A stretch of DNA of 64,000 nucleotides from Verrucosispora sp. NA02020 (GTDB lineage Bacteria; Actinomycetota; Actinomycetes; Mycobacteriales; Micromonosporaceae), in the NCBI RefSeq assembly GCF_013364215.1, contig NZ_CP054923.1:4402001-4466000 (forward strand), in the 5' to 3' direction. Every line of letters starts with the position of its first letter. Position 1 is the first letter of the stretch. Of the stretch, positions 44,226-53,291 are shown piece after piece. A model generated the notes under the pieces. It ran no database searches and was not told where the DNA came from. It saw only the letters and a program-made list of their open reading frames with translations. Both the position numbers and the translations under genes were made by a program.

Positions 44226-44247
44226 GATACTTCACACAGGAAGTATC
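44226..44247. repeat. 8-bp inverted repeat, possible operator or terminator
   Basis: GATACTTC and GAAGTATC are perfect arms around six bases, in an AT-rich patch 61 bases after the stop of the AmiC-like gene. The low GC of the arms suits an operator better than a terminator. The remaining intergenic sequence (43845-44307) shows no gene. Confidence 0.45.
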
Positions 44248-44307
44248 TTATGTGGCCGGCGCGCGACCCTGTCAAGGCACGGTCGGGTCACGCCACGGTC
44301 GGCCGGC

Positions 44308-45435
44308 TCAGAGTTCGGCGAGGACGGTGAAGTCCAGGCCGTCGGCCTCGGCCAGATAGATCCGCTGGCGTACGTGCCGACGACGCAACCGCAGCTCGCC
44401 GCGCGGCCCGTCGTACGACACCACGTCGGCGGACGCCTCCACCGCGCGGACGTCCAGCGTGCCGGCCTTGGCGATCAGGGCGGACAGCAGCATCACACCC
44501 TCGTAGCAGGACTCACCGAGGCTGCCCAGCGGCGGCGCCTCCAACCCGAACCGGCGGGCGAACTGACCGTGGAAGTCCAGATTCTCCGGCGTCACCAGCC
44601 CGGCGAAGAAGCCTGCCGTGCTGAACAGTCCCCGCGTGTTCGTCGCCCCGCTGGCCAACAGCATGTTCTCGTCCATCAGCGTGCTCAACCGCAGGCAGCG
44701 CTGGTCCAACCGGGACCGTGCGAAGGCCCGGTTGAACCGGACCGCGTCGGCACCGACCAGCAGCATCAGGACCGCGTCCGCGTCGCTGCGCTCGATACGT
44801 CGTAGCACCTCGACGAAGTCGTGCGTCTCCAACGGCAGGAAGTGGTGCCCGACCACCCGACCGCCGCTGTCCAGCGCGTACCGGTAGGCGGCACGGGTGG
44901 TCCGGCGCGGCCAGACGTAGTCGTTGCCCACCACGAACCAGCGACGGACCCCGAGGTCGGCGGCGAGCACCCGCATCGCCGGCCACAGCTGCGCGTCCGG
45001 CGTCTCGCTGGTCAGGAAGACCCCCTCGGTACGCTCGCCACCCTCGTACAGGGCGGTGTAGACGTACGGCACCCGGTGCGCGATGCGCGGCGCCACCGCC
45101 TGCCGGACCGACGAGATGTGCCAGCCGGTGACGCCCTGCACGGCGCCCGTCGACACCAACGCCTCCACCTCGGCGGCGACCTCGGCCGGTGGCGCACCGC
45201 CGTCGACCGGCACCAGCCGCAGCTCGCGGCCGAGCACCCCGCCGCGCTGGTTGACCTCCTCCATCGCGAGCTGGGCACACTGCTCGCAGCTCGGGCCGAA
45301 CATGCCGGCCGGTCCGCGCATCGGGTACACCAGCGCGATGCTGACCACGCCCCGGTCGACGGTGAGCCAGGGCGCCCCGGCGGCGAGCCTCTCCCCCGCC
45401 TGCGGGCGCCCGTACCCCGGTGCCGGCGCGGACAT
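44308..45435 (-). CDS. AmiC/FmdD-like amide- or urea-binding protein without signal peptide
   Basis: 375 aa. The type I periplasmic-binding fold is clear (IALVYPMRGPAGMFGPSCEQ, WFVVGNDYVWPRRTTRAAYR, LSTLMDENMLLASG), in the group of AmiC and the UrtA relatives. There is no secretion signal or lipobox, so the protein should stay in the cytoplasm, as AmiC does when it senses amides and holds back AmiR. ATG 45435 was taken; GTG 45441 is equally possible, and neither has a good ribosome site. It diverges from a MarR-type gene, 97 bases away, and transcribes toward urtA. A ligand sensor for urea or amides is the likely role. Confidence 0.82.
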   Translation of the reverse strand: MSAPAPGYGRPQAGERLAAGAPWLTVDRGVVSIALVYPMRGPAGMFGPSCEQCAQLAMEEVNQRGGVLGRELRLVPVDGGAPPAEVAAEVEALVSTGAVQGVTGWHISSVRQAVAPRIAHRVPYVYTALYEGGERTEGVFLTSETPDAQLWPAMRVLAADLGVRRWFVVGNDYVWPRRTTRAAYRYALDSGGRVVGHHFLPLETHDFVEVLRRIERSDADAVLMLLVGADAVRFNRAFARSRLDQRCLRLSTLMDENMLLASGATNTRGLFSTAGFFAGLVTPENLDFHGQFARRFGLEAPPLGSLGESCYEGVMLLSALIAKAGTLDVRAVEASADVVSYDGPRGELRLRRRHVRQRIYLAEADGLDFTVLAEL

Positions 45436-45532
45436 GAACACATCGTGGCCGCAGCCGGGGATGATGACCAGACCTCCCCAGCAGACGGGACGTCTCGGTA
45501 CGATGACTCGGCAACCGCCAGGCGGGAGTGCC

Positions 45533-45982
45533 ATGTCAGACCTTCCCGGCTCCGCAGCCGACCTGCTTCCCCTGCTCACCCGCGCCGAGCGTCTGCTCGC
45601 CCGCCGGGTCGGTGGGGTGCTCGCCGTCGAGTCGCTCACCATCGAGGCGTGGCGGGTGCTCTGCCTGCTCGCCGACGGTCGGGGGCACCCGATGAGCGAG
45701 GTCGCCGCCGAGGCGTCCCTGCCCCCGGGCACCCTGACCAAGCTGGTCGACCAGCTCGTGGACCGCAACCTGGTGTTCCGGCGGGTCGACCCGTTCGACC
45801 GGCGACGCATCCGGGCGTACCTGACCGACCGGGGGCGACGCGAGCACGAGCGGATCGCCGCGCGGGTCCACACCGACCTGTCCGGGCTGACCGCCTCCGG
45901 TGACGCGGACCTGGCCGGGCACCTGGACGACCTGATCGGACGGCTGGAGCCGGACCGCCGCCCGGCCCCCACCCGGGTCTGA
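45533..45982 (+). CDS. MarR-family transcriptional regulator
   Basis: 149 aa from ATG 45533 (GGGAG upstream). Winged helix with recognition region MSEVAAEASLPPGTLTKLVD and the wing DPFDRRRIRAYLTDRG, then the long C-terminal dimer helix. It diverges from the AmiC-like sensor gene, which is the common arrangement for a MarR repressor and its target. Control of amide or urea genes is inferred. A palindromic hairpin follows its stop. Confidence 0.9.
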   Translation: MSDLPGSAADLLPLLTRAERLLARRVGGVLAVESLTIEAWRVLCLLADGRGHPMSEVAAEASLPPGTLTKLVDQLVDRNLVFRRVDPFDRRRIRAYLTDRGRREHERIAARVHTDLSGLTASGDADLAGHLDDLIGRLEPDRRPAPTRV

Positions 45983-46015
45983 CGCCGCCACCGGCCGGCG
46001 GGCGGGCGGGCGGGT

Positions 46016-46039
46016 CACCGTGGCCGGCCGGCCACGGTG
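46016..46039. terminator. Palindromic hairpin between convergent genes
   Basis: A perfect 24-base GC palindrome (46016-46039), between the MarR stop and the stop of the hydrolase gene. Confidence 0.7.
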
Positions 46040-46054
46040 CCGGGTGACGTCGGG

Positions 46055-47080
46055 TCAGCCGCCGTTGACCGGGCGGAACCGGTTGACGGAGTGCCGGGCT
46101 CGTGCCGCGCGGTTGGTGACCGGCCCGACGGCGTCGAACATCACCCGACCCAGGGTCGCGTGGGCGCGTACCGCCGGGTGGGTGCCGCCGTAGTTGTCCA
46201 GGTCGCCGAGGGAGTCGGCGAAGAAGGCGTAGGTCAGCGTCGGCGCGCCGGTCGCGTCGAACATGATGCCGGCCTCGTGCCGGGCCGCGCCGCTCTCGTC
46301 GTAGTCCGCACCGTACTTGGTGGCCACCCGGCTGCGTTCCGCCGAGGACATGTCGCGACGGATCCCGTCGTGGTAGCCGTTCACCCAGCGCAGGATGCCC
46401 AGCAGGAAGTCGCACGACCGGGTCGACAGCAGGGTCTTGGTGGCCAGCCGCCACAGCAGGTCGTGGGTCTCGCGCGGGGTGGTGACGCCGAGGAAGAAGC
46501 GGTTCGGGTTGGCCACCGGCTCGACCCGGGTGTGCGTGAAGCCCTTGGCGGCGAGGATCTCGTTGATCTCCAGTGCCGGCACCACCCGCCCGCACATCCG
46601 CACCGACGTGTTGTCGGAGACGAGCAGCATGGCGGTGAGGAAGTTCGCCACGGTGATCTCGTCACCCCAGACGGTGTGCAGGAAGTAGATGCCACTGCCA
46701 CCGAGGATGATGTCGCCGGTCAGATCGAGCCGCTGGCCGAGCGCCAGCTCACCCCGGTCGATCTTGTCCATCACCGCCACCGCGACGGCCAGCTTCTGCA
46801 CGCTGTACCCGTGCGTCACCCGGTCGACGTCGTCGGCCACCACGGTCCGCAGCGCACCGGAGTCGTCCACCATCGCCACGTGCGAACGCCACGCACCGCC
46901 CGCCCGCGCCTTCTGCTGCCGATAGGTACGCCGGATCAGCGCCTGCGCGGCATCGTGACCGGACGGTGCCGCACCGCCCGACGTACCGGGCGCGGCGGCA
47001 GCGCCGCCCGGTGTCGCCACCAGGGCCGCCGCAGCGGCCCCGATCCCGATCGCGGCCCGACGGCTCATCTGCTCGGCCAT
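46055..47080 (-). CDS. Tat-exported serine hydrolase, class A beta-lactamase fold
   Basis: 341 aa from ATG 47080 with GAGGAG upstream. N-terminal SRR signal (MSRRAAIGIGAAAAALVATP) points to Tat export. The catalytic S-x-x-K is SVQK near residue 93 and SDN is in LLVSDNTSVR near 155, with a Glu-poor omega region, so true beta-lactam hydrolysis is uncertain. Many actinomycete proteins of this group are annotated only as serine hydrolases. It lies between the urease operon and the MarR gene, transcribed like urease, 128 bases after ureD, and does not look related to urea metabolism. Confidence 0.85.
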   Translation of the reverse strand: MAEQMSRRAAIGIGAAAAALVATPGGAAAAPGTSGGAAPSGHDAAQALIRRTYRQQKARAGGAWRSHVAMVDDSGALRTVVADDVDRVTHGYSVQKLAVAVAVMDKIDRGELALGQRLDLTGDIILGGSGIYFLHTVWGDEITVANFLTAMLLVSDNTSVRMCGRVVPALEINEILAAKGFTHTRVEPVANPNRFFLGVTTPRETHDLLWRLATKTLLSTRSCDFLLGILRWVNGYHDGIRRDMSSAERSRVATKYGADYDESGAARHEAGIMFDATGAPTLTYAFFADSLGDLDNYGGTHPAVRAHATLGRVMFDAVGPVTNRAARARHSVNRFRPVNGG

Positions 47081-47208
47081 TGCCACTCCTCTGGTCCGGC
47101 GTGCGACCGGCGGGATACCGGCACCGGACACACCCTGCCATACCCGCCCATCTATCGCCGCCCCCTCCTCCAGAGTGGAGCGGATCGGTCGCCGCGAGCC
47201 GGCGGGGC

Positions 47209-47973
47209 TCACCCGACTCGGACGGCCTCGTCGCCGTCGACCGGGAACGCCGTCGCCGTCGGGGTGAGGTACCTCCGCAGGGTGTGCGCGTCCGGGGCGG
47301 TGGCGGTCCAGAGGGTGGCCGGGCCGCCTGCCAGTGGCAACCGGGCGACCGTGCCCATGACCGCCGGGGGTACGGACGGTGCGCACGGGTCGACCACGAG
47401 CAGCGAGCCGGTGGCGGGTGCGCCGCCGAGCACCGCCGGTCCGGCCCAGCCGAGTGTGTCCGGCCCGACCGCCAGCGACTGCCGCAGCAGGGGCCGGCCC
47501 CCGACGTCGACCCGGGTGACGACCTCGGCGTTGCCGGGTGCCTCCTGGTACCGACCGCAGATCAGTTCGTCCCGCCAGTGCAGGGTGCCGCCCTCGGCGA
47601 CGTCCACCTGCGCGTCGGCCACGTGCGCACAACCCGCCGCCGCGACCAGTTGCTCCGGCAGCCAGTGCAGCGTGGCGTCGGCGGCGACGGTCACCCGGAC
47701 CAGCATCCGGGAGACCGCGCCGGAGCGGCCGGGCAGGGCGATCGAGGCGGCCACGGTGCGGACGCGGACCACCGCACCGGGGCCCACCTCGACGTCCAGC
47801 CGCAGGTCGTCGCCGGCGAGCGGACCGGCCGCACCGCCGACGACGTACACCGTGACGCCACCGTCCGACGCCGGCACCTGGCGCAGCAGCAGCGGGCTCT
47901 CCCCGCGCAGCTCCGCCAGCACGGTGCGCCCGTGCCGGTCGGCGCGGGCCAGCAGCCGGGCGGTGGCACGCAT
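47209..47973 (-). CDS. ureD: Urease accessory protein UreD
   Basis: 254 aa. UreD is the scaffold that binds apo-urease and brings in UreF and UreG for nickel insertion. Family features seen: SPLLLRQVPASDG, LHWLPEQLVAAAGC (usually LEWLPQE) and LHWRDELICGRYQE. Its ATG overlaps the ureG stop (TGATG). Last gene of the ureABCFGD operon. The weakly conserved sequence is normal for UreD; the position makes the call secure. Confidence 0.93.
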   Translation of the reverse strand: MRATARLLARADRHGRTVLAELRGESPLLLRQVPASDGGVTVYVVGGAAGPLAGDDLRLDVEVGPGAVVRVRTVAASIALPGRSGAVSRMLVRVTVAADATLHWLPEQLVAAAGCAHVADAQVDVAEGGTLHWRDELICGRYQEAPGNAEVVTRVDVGGRPLLRQSLAVGPDTLGWAGPAVLGGAPATGSLLVVDPCAPSVPPAVMGTVARLPLAGGPATLWTATAPDAHTLRRYLTPTATAFPVDGDEAVRVG

Positions 47974-48710
47974 CAGGCCTGCCCGGCGGGTACCGGGTGG
48001 TCGGCGTGCGCGGTCGCGGCCCGGTGGTGGGCCAACTCGTGCCGGATCCACCCGGCGACCCGGGTGGCCAGCGGATCCTCGGTGATGGACTGGAACACCG
48101 TCGGCAGGCTGCCCCGGCGGGCCCGCGCGTCACGGTCCATCACCGACAGGTCGGCGCCGACCATCGGGGCCAGGTCCGTCTTGTTGATCACCAGGAGGTC
48201 GGCGGCGGTCACGCCGGGGCCACCCTTGCGCGGCACCTTGTCCCCGCCGGCCACGTCCACCACGAAGATCTGCCGGTCCACCAGACCTCGGCTGAAGGTG
48301 GCGGTCAGGTTGTCCCCGCCGCTCTCCACCAGCACGAGGTCCAGCGGGCCCAGCGCCTCGGCCAACTCGTCGACCGCGTCGAGGTTGGCACCGATGTCGT
48401 CACGGATGGCGGTGTGCGGGCAGCAGCCGGTCTCCACGGCCCGGATCCGGTCCGGGTCGAGTACCCCGGCCCGCTTGAGGAAGTCGGCGTCCTCGGTGGT
48501 GTAGATGTCGTTGGTCACCACCGCCAGCCGCAACTCGTCGGCGAAGGCCCGGCACAGCGCGGCGACCAGCGCCGTCTTGCCGGAGCCGACCGGACCGCCG
48601 ATGCCGACCCGCAGCGCCCGCGACGCGGCGGGCAGCGGGGCGTGCGGGTCGACTCCGGGTTCCGGGTGGGTGTGGGGAACGGACTCGTCGTGCTCGGTCT
48701 CAGGACGCAA
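47973..48710 (-). CDS. ureG: Urease accessory GTPase UreG
   Basis: About 245 aa. SIMIBI GTPase that drives nickel transfer: P-loop [10 protein letters not shown], metal-site [13 protein letters not shown] (family usually CPHTAIRED), [12 protein letters not shown] and NKTDLAP. The His-containing lead ([13 protein letters not shown]) is a short form of the His-rich nickel-holding tail. I chose TTG 48710 because GGGAGG sits eight bases upstream, inside the end of ureF; no ATG is available, so this start is less sure than the product. Confidence 0.96.
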   Translation of the reverse strand: MRPETEHDESVPHTHPEPGVDPHAPLPAASRALRVGIGGPVGSGKTALVAALCRAFADELRLAVVTNDIYTTEDADFLKRAGVLDPDRIRAVETGCCPHTAIRDDIGANLDAVDELAEALGPLDLVLVESGGDNLTATFSRGLVDRQIFVVDVAGGDKVPRKGGPGVTAADLLVINKTDLAPMVGADLSVMDRDARARRGSLPTVFQSITEDPLATRVAGWIRHELAHHRAATAHADHPVPAGQA

Positions 48711-49383
48711 AGAGACGCACCTCCCAGGTGGCGTGGACTTCGGCATGGATGTCGGCGAGCGGAGCGGCGGCGGCCGGCAGCCGCTCCGGTGGTTCCTCGG
48801 CGGCCCGCGCCGCCCGCGCCGCGGTGGCGTCGCAGGCGACCGCGAGCCGCACCAGCAGGGCCTGCACCCGGTAGGGATCGAGGCCGAGCAGACGTACGGC
48901 GGCGCTTGCCGAACCGGTCACCGTCGCGTGGGCGGCGACCGTGGCGACCTGCGCCGGGTCCAGACCAGCTGCGGCGCCGACCAACCCCAGCACCAGCGGC
49001 TGGTGCGGGCCGGGCGGCCTGGCGGGCAGGTCGTCGAAGGTGTCACCGGGCCAGATCTCCCGCCCGGCCCGCAGCAGCGCCCGGCCCTGGCGACGGGACA
49101 CCGCCCGTTGGGCCGGCGACGCGGTCCGGGCGTCCAGTTCGGCGTCGAGCCGCGCCAGCAGGTCCCGGCGTCCGGCCGACCGGGCGGCCCGACGGGACGC
49201 CGCCGCGAACGCCGCCGCGACCAGCCCGGCGGTGGCCAGCCGCCCGCGCAGGTACTCCCCCAACGTGGCCAGGTCGGTCACCCGCCCGGCCGCGACAGCC
49301 GCCTCCAGCCCCGACGAGTGGGCGTGCGCCCCCGCTGGGAACCGCCCGTCGGCGAGCAGCAGGAGCATGGTCGGCGCGCTCAT
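48700..49383 (-). CDS. ureF: Urease accessory protein UreF
   Basis: 227 aa, all-helical. [22 protein letters not shown] matches the UreF N-terminus, where the SG(L/I)E segment is conserved; the last residues carry [11 protein letters not shown]. It bridges UreD and UreG in the nickel-loading complex. The ATG overlaps the ureC stop (CATCA on the plus strand). Confidence 0.94.
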   Translation of the reverse strand: MSAPTMLLLLADGRFPAGAHAHSSGLEAAVAAGRVTDLATLGEYLRGRLATAGLVAAAFAAASRRAARSAGRRDLLARLDAELDARTASPAQRAVSRRQGRALLRAGREIWPGDTFDDLPARPPGPHQPLVLGLVGAAAGLDPAQVATVAAHATVTGSASAAVRLLGLDPYRVQALLVRLAVACDATAARAARAAEEPPERLPAAAAPLADIHAEVHATWEVRLFAS

Positions 49384-51086
49384 CAGAACAGGAAGTAGCG
49401 CTGGGCCATCGGCAACTCGGTCACCGGGTCGGGTTCGACCACCTCGCCGTCGATGCGGACGGTGAAGGTGTCCGGGTCCACCTCGATGCGCGGCAGCGCA
49501 CCGTTTTCCGGCAGGTCGGTCTTGCCGCGCTGCCGTACGTCGGCCACCGGCACCACCCGGCGACGCACGTCCAGGCGCAGCCCGGCGTCGAGCGCGGCGG
49601 GTGCCACGAACGCCAGGCTGGTGGCGGCGGCCGCCACGCCGTACGCGCCGAACATGGGGCGGGGCAGCATCGGCTGCGGCGTCGGGATCGAGGCGTTCGC
49701 GTCCCCCATCTGGGCGTACGCGATGAACCCGCCCTTGATCACCAGGTGCGGTCGGACGCCGAAGAACGCCGGTTCCCAGAGCACCAGGTCGGCGAGCTTG
49801 CCCGGCTCGACCGAGCCGATCTCGTGGTCGAGTCCGTTGGCCATGGCCGCGCAGATGGTGTACTTCGCCACGTACCGCCGGGCCCGGTGGTTGTCGGCGG
49901 CACCGTCACCGGGCAACGCCCCCACCCGCGCCTTCATCACGTGCGCGCTCTGCCAGGTCCGCAGCACGACCTCGCCGACCCGGCCCATCGCCTGCGAGTC
50001 GGAGCCGATGATCGAGATCGCGCCCAGGTCGTGCAGCAGGTCCTCGGCGGCCATCGTGGACGGTCGGATCCGGCTCTCGGCGAACGCCAGGTCCTCCGGC
50101 ACCGCCGGGTTGAGGTGGTGGCAGACCATCAGCATGTCGAGGTGTTCGGCCAGGGTGTTGCGGGTGTACGGACGGGTCGGGTTGGTCGACGAGGGCAGCA
50201 CGTTCGGTTCCCCGGCGACGGTGATGATGTCCGGCGCGTGCCCGCCCCCGGCCCCCTCGGTGTGGTACGAGTGGATCGCCCGGCCGCCGATCGCCCGCAG
50301 GGTGTCCGCGACGAACCCGGCCTCGTTGAGGGTGTCGGTGTGGATGGAGACCTGCACGCCCGAGGCGTCCGCCACCCGCAGGCACGCGTCGATCGCCGCC
50401 GGGGTGGTGCCCCAGTCCTCGTGCAGCTTGAAGCCGCCGGCACCGGCCCGCAGCTGTTCCCAGAGCGCCTCGGCGGAGACCGTGTTGCCCTTGCCGAGCA
50501 GCAGCACGTTGACCGGGAACGCGTCCAGCGCCTCGTGCATCCGGGCCAGGTGCCAGGCGTTCGGCGTGACGGTGGTGGCCCGGGTCCCCTCGGCCGGTCC
50601 GGTGCCGCCGCCGACCAGGGTGGTGACCCCACCGGCCAGCGCCTCGGTGACGATCTGCGGGCAGATGAAGTGCACGTGGGTGTCGACCGCCCCGGCGGTG
50701 AGGATCCGGCCGTTGCCGGCGATCACCTCGGTCGCCGGTCCGATCACCAGCTCCGGGTGCACACCGTCCATGGTGTCCGGGTTGCCCGCCCGGCCCAGCG
50801 CGACGATCCGCCCGTCGCGGATCCCCACGTCCGCCTTGACCACGCCCCAGTGGTCGAGGACCACCGCGCCGGTGATGACGGTGTCCAGGGCCCCCTCCGC
50901 CCGGGTGGCCCGGGACTGCCCCATCGACTCGCGGATCACCTTGCCGCCGCCGAAGACCGCCTCGTCGCCGCCGGCACAGTGGTCGTGCTCGACCTCGATC
51001 AGCAGGTTCGTGTCGGCCAGCCGGATCCGGTCGCCCGTACTCGGCCCGTAGAGCGCCACGTAGCGCTCCCGCTCCACCATGCTCAT
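49383..51086 (-). CDS. ureC: Urease subunit alpha UreC
   Basis: 567 aa, the standard length. It hydrolyses urea to ammonia and carbamate at a dinickel site. Seen: first His pair in [10 protein letters not shown], the Lys that is carbamylated in [10 protein letters not shown], a metal His in [12 protein letters not shown], the flap MVCHHL and the catalytic Asp region. All key residues look intact. ATG 51086 overlaps the ureB stop; a second ATG two codons on is possible. The gamma, beta and alpha subunits are separate genes, as usual in actinomycetes. Confidence 0.98.
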   Translation of the reverse strand: MSMVERERYVALYGPSTGDRIRLADTNLLIEVEHDHCAGGDEAVFGGGKVIRESMGQSRATRAEGALDTVITGAVVLDHWGVVKADVGIRDGRIVALGRAGNPDTMDGVHPELVIGPATEVIAGNGRILTAGAVDTHVHFICPQIVTEALAGGVTTLVGGGTGPAEGTRATTVTPNAWHLARMHEALDAFPVNVLLLGKGNTVSAEALWEQLRAGAGGFKLHEDWGTTPAAIDACLRVADASGVQVSIHTDTLNEAGFVADTLRAIGGRAIHSYHTEGAGGGHAPDIITVAGEPNVLPSSTNPTRPYTRNTLAEHLDMLMVCHHLNPAVPEDLAFAESRIRPSTMAAEDLLHDLGAISIIGSDSQAMGRVGEVVLRTWQSAHVMKARVGALPGDGAADNHRARRYVAKYTICAAMANGLDHEIGSVEPGKLADLVLWEPAFFGVRPHLVIKGGFIAYAQMGDANASIPTPQPMLPRPMFGAYGVAAAATSLAFVAPAALDAGLRLDVRRRVVPVADVRQRGKTDLPENGALPRIEVDPDTFTVRIDGEVVEPDPVTELPMAQRYFLF

Positions 51087-51448
51087 GCCGTCGCTCCGCT
51101 CCGCTGCGCGCCGTCGTCGGGCACCGCCGTCGTCGGGGCCGGGTCCAGCGGGCCGGCGCACTCGCCGCGCAGGCCGGGGACGATCCGCGCGCCGCGCAGC
51201 GGCACCAGGTCCACGGTGCGGCTCACGCCCGGTTCGAACCGCACGGACGTGCCGGCCGGTACGGCGAGACGCTGCCCCCAGGCAGCGGACCGGTCGAAGT
51301 CCAGGGCCGGGTTGGCCTCGGCGAAGTGGTAGTGCGACCCGACCTGCACCGGCCGGTCACCGGTGTTCACCACGAGCAGCGTGGTCACCGGACGTCCGGC
51401 GTTGATCTCCACCGGCCGCGCCGCCGGCAGGATCTCCCCGGGGATCAC
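51083..51448 (-). CDS. ureB: Urease subunit beta UreB
   Basis: 121 aa from GTG 51448 (GTGA overlap with ureA). IPGEI at the start, [16 protein letters not shown] and [20 protein letters not shown] are family signatures. It has about 20 residues more at the C-terminus than the usual 100-105. Structural subunit of the urease trimer. Confidence 0.96.
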   Translation of the reverse strand: MIPGEILPAARPVEINAGRPVTTLLVVNTGDRPVQVGSHYHFAEANPALDFDRSAAWGQRLAVPAGTSVRFEPGVSRTVDLVPLRGARIVPGLRGECAGPLDPAPTTAVPDDGAQRSGATA

Positions 51449-51747
51449 GGGATCGGGTGGTGCACCGTCACCAGCTTGGTGCCGTCCGGGAACGTCGCCT
51501 CCACCTGCACCTCCCTCAGCAGCTCGGGGATGCCGTCCTGCACGTCGTCCCGGCTCAGGACGGTGCGGCCGGAGGCCATCAGGTCGACCACGGACGCCCC
51601 GTCGCGGGCACCTTCGAGGAGGAAGGCGGTGAGCACCGCGACGGCTTCCGGGTAGTTGAGACGCAGGCCGCGCTCGCGGCGGCGTCGGGCGACGTCCGCC
51701 GCCACGTGGACGAGCAGGCGGTCCTGCTCGTGAGGGGTGAGATACAC
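51445..51747 (-). CDS. ureA: Urease subunit gamma UreA
   Basis: 100 aa, exactly the family length, from GTG 51747 with GGGAG five bases upstream. [21 protein letters not shown] at the start, [10 protein letters not shown], and [20 protein letters not shown] at the end are diagnostic. First gene of the operon ureABCFGD; its promoter lies in the 290 bases shared with the divergent SAM riboswitch transcript. Confidence 0.97.
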   Translation of the reverse strand: MYLTPHEQDRLLVHVAADVARRRRERGLRLNYPEAVAVLTAFLLEGARDGASVVDLMASGRTVLSRDDVQDGIPELLREVQVEATFPDGTKLVTVHHPIP

Positions 51748-52037
51748 GGGGTGCTCCCGGTGGGTTCCGCGCCCCGGACACCGTCGGCCCGGCGCCTCGA
51801 CGCGCCGACCGCCGGTCGGGGTTCGCCCGCCGGTCCCGACCGCCACGTGCGCGGGGCCCGGGGTTTCCACCTCCCCGGTCCGCGTGACGGACCACCGGCG
51901 GTGTCGGGTCGGATGCGGACCGCACCGCCCACCGCTGAGCAGACCGTAAGGGATCACGCGGGCAGCGGGCAACACCCCGCGTGAGCGTGGTCATAACGGG
52001 TGGACGCTGCCCCGTCACGGGCTGCTAGCCTCGGCGG
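51748..52037. promoter_or_regulatory. Divergent promoter region of ureA and the riboswitch transcript
   Basis: No gene is supported here. TAGCCT at 52026-52031 is a likely -10 for the rightward transcript, placing its start just before the riboswitch. No clear promoter was found for ureA. Confidence 0.4.
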
Positions 52038-52150
52038 CAGGTCAAGAGCGTCAGCGTCAAGCCCCGGCTCGCTGGCCGGCAACCCTCGTCCGCGCAGGGG
52101 TGCCCCGGGTGAGGACCAGGCATCGGAGCGATCTCCGGTGCAAGCGTGGC
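52038..52150 (+). ncRNA. SAM riboswitch (SAM-IV / SAM-I-like, actinobacterial type)
   Basis: The conserved core is present: GGTCAAGAGC (52040) opening the closing helix, which pairs with GACC around 52114; GTCAAGCCCCGGCT (52056), GCTGGCCGGCAACC (52071), and GGGGTGCCCCGGGTG (52097). These are the hallmarks of SAM-binding aptamers in actinomycetes. It precedes a Cys/Met-rich leader peptide and an amino-acid ABC transporter, so it should turn the transporter down when SAM is plentiful. The 3' border and the SAM-IV versus SAM-I split need a covariance model. Confidence 0.85.
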
Positions 52151-52186
52151 CTGGTGTCCCAGGTCATCACGACCTTGAGGAGAGCC

Positions 52187-52279
52187 ATGGCGTACCCCGA
52201 TCGACCGGTTGCCTGCCGGCACCTGACCCGGCGTCGGCACGTCGACATGATGCGGGTGTGCAGCGCCGCGTGTAGCTGA
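52187..52279 (+). CDS. Cys/Met-rich leader peptide
   Basis: A 30-residue open frame with an ideal GAGGAG site four bases before the ATG. It contains LTRRRHVDMMRVCSAACS, which matches the R-R-x-V-D core of the short leader peptides that precede sulfur genes in actinobacteria and act by Cys-dependent attenuation. Two adjacent Met and two of the three Cys codons lie in the last twelve positions. It is too short for usual gene finding. Placement between a SAM riboswitch and the transporter genes suggests that ribosome progress on Cys or Met codons is a second control input. Confidence 0.75.
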   Translation: MAYPDRPVACRHLTRRRHVDMMRVCSAACS

Positions 52280-52344
52280 CCGCGTCGCCACCCGGCCGTC
52301 GACCCCACCCGGTCGGACGACCACCCCGTTCGTTCCCATCCTTC

Positions 52345-52368
52345 GCGGTCCGTCCCACGGCGGACCGT
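52345..52368 (+). promoter_or_regulatory. Candidate attenuator hairpin before the binding-protein gene
   Basis: A 7-8 bp stem (centred on GGTCCG 52347-52352 and CGGACC 52361-52366), followed by another small dyad near 52376-52389. It lies between the leader peptide and the first transporter gene, where a coupled attenuator is expected. Confidence 0.4.
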
Positions 52369-52413
52369 CGGTGTGGCACGTGCGTGCCCGCCGCCGCTCA
52401 TCAGGAGACACCT

Positions 52414-53256
52414 GTGCGATTCCTTCCTGCCCTCACCCGGGCCGCCGCCGTCGGCGTCACCGCCGTGCTCGCCGCCGTCACCCTCACCGCCTGCGGCGCG
52501 GACGGTGACCCCGCCGAGAACCCGTACAACCTGCTCCAGCCGGGGGTGCTGCGGGCCGGCACGCTGACCGACGCACCGCCGAACGTGTACCTCAAGGACG
52601 GCGAGTTCACCGGGTTCGACAACGACCTGCTGGTCGCCGCCGCCGACAAGCTCGGGCTGCGGGTCGAGTTCGTCGGCACCGACTTCTCCGGTCTGCTCGC
52701 CCAGGTCAACAACCGCAAGTTCGACGTCGGCAGCTCCTCGATCACGATCACCGAGGCGCGGAAGAAGACGGTCGACTTCGGCAACGGCTACGACTTCGGA
52801 TACTTCGGCCTCGACGTGCCCGCCGGTTCGACGCTGGCGAGCTTCGACGAGCTGTCGGGCAAGCGGGTGGTCGTCGTGCAGGGCACCGTCCAGGACGACT
52901 ACGCCACCGGGCGTGGCCTCGACCCGGTGCGGGTGCCGGACTACAACGGCGCGATCAACCAGCTCAAGGCGGGCACCGCCGACGCCTGGATCGCCCCGGC
53001 CGAGATCGGCGAGAAGACCGCCGCCGACAGCGGCGGCAGGATCACGGTCGCGGCGAAGGAACTCAGCCCGGCACCCACCGCGTACGCGGTCGCCAAGGGC
53101 AACGACACGCTGCGCGAGGCGCTGAACCGGGCCCTGGACGAGGTCATCGCCGACGGCACCTGGACCCGCCTCCAGGAGCAGTACTACCCGGGCCGGCCGA
53201 TCCCGGCCGACTTCACCCCGGGCAGCGGCGAGGTGTCGGCGCCGGCCGCCTCCTGA
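52414..53256 (+). CDS. Amino-acid ABC transporter substrate-binding lipoprotein
   Basis: 280 aa from GTG 52414 (AGGAG six bases upstream). Lipoprotein signal with LTAC, then the family 3 solute-binding fold: LRAGTLTDAPPNVYLKDGEFTGFDNDLLVAAADKLG-type start, FDVGSSSITITEARKKTVDF, and a Gln/Asp-rich tail. Family 3 proteins bind polar amino acids; with a SAM riboswitch and a Cys/Met leader upstream, the ligand is probably cystine, cysteine, methionine or another sulfur amino acid (inference). First gene of a three-gene operon. Confidence 0.9.
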   Translation: MRFLPALTRAAAVGVTAVLAAVTLTACGADGDPAENPYNLLQPGVLRAGTLTDAPPNVYLKDGEFTGFDNDLLVAAADKLGLRVEFVGTDFSGLLAQVNNRKFDVGSSSITITEARKKTVDFGNGYDFGYFGLDVPAGSTLASFDELSGKRVVVVQGTVQDDYATGRGLDPVRVPDYNGAINQLKAGTADAWIAPAEIGEKTAADSGGRITVAAKELSPAPTAYAVAKGNDTLREALNRALDEVIADGTWTRLQEQYYPGRPIPADFTPGSGEVSAPAAS

Positions 53257-53291
53257 GGTAGGACGACGAGCGAGTAGGGCGGAGGTCGACC

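Noticed and set aside
43845..44307. Possible GlnR site upstream of urtA (TTCAC and GAAAC near 44088-44105)
   Set aside because: The spacing is seven instead of six bases and the second half-site pair is missing; the perfect inverted repeat explains the same bases better.
45990..46014. Short GGGC-type tandem repeat after the MarR gene
   Set aside because: Only four or five imperfect units; ordinary for this base composition.
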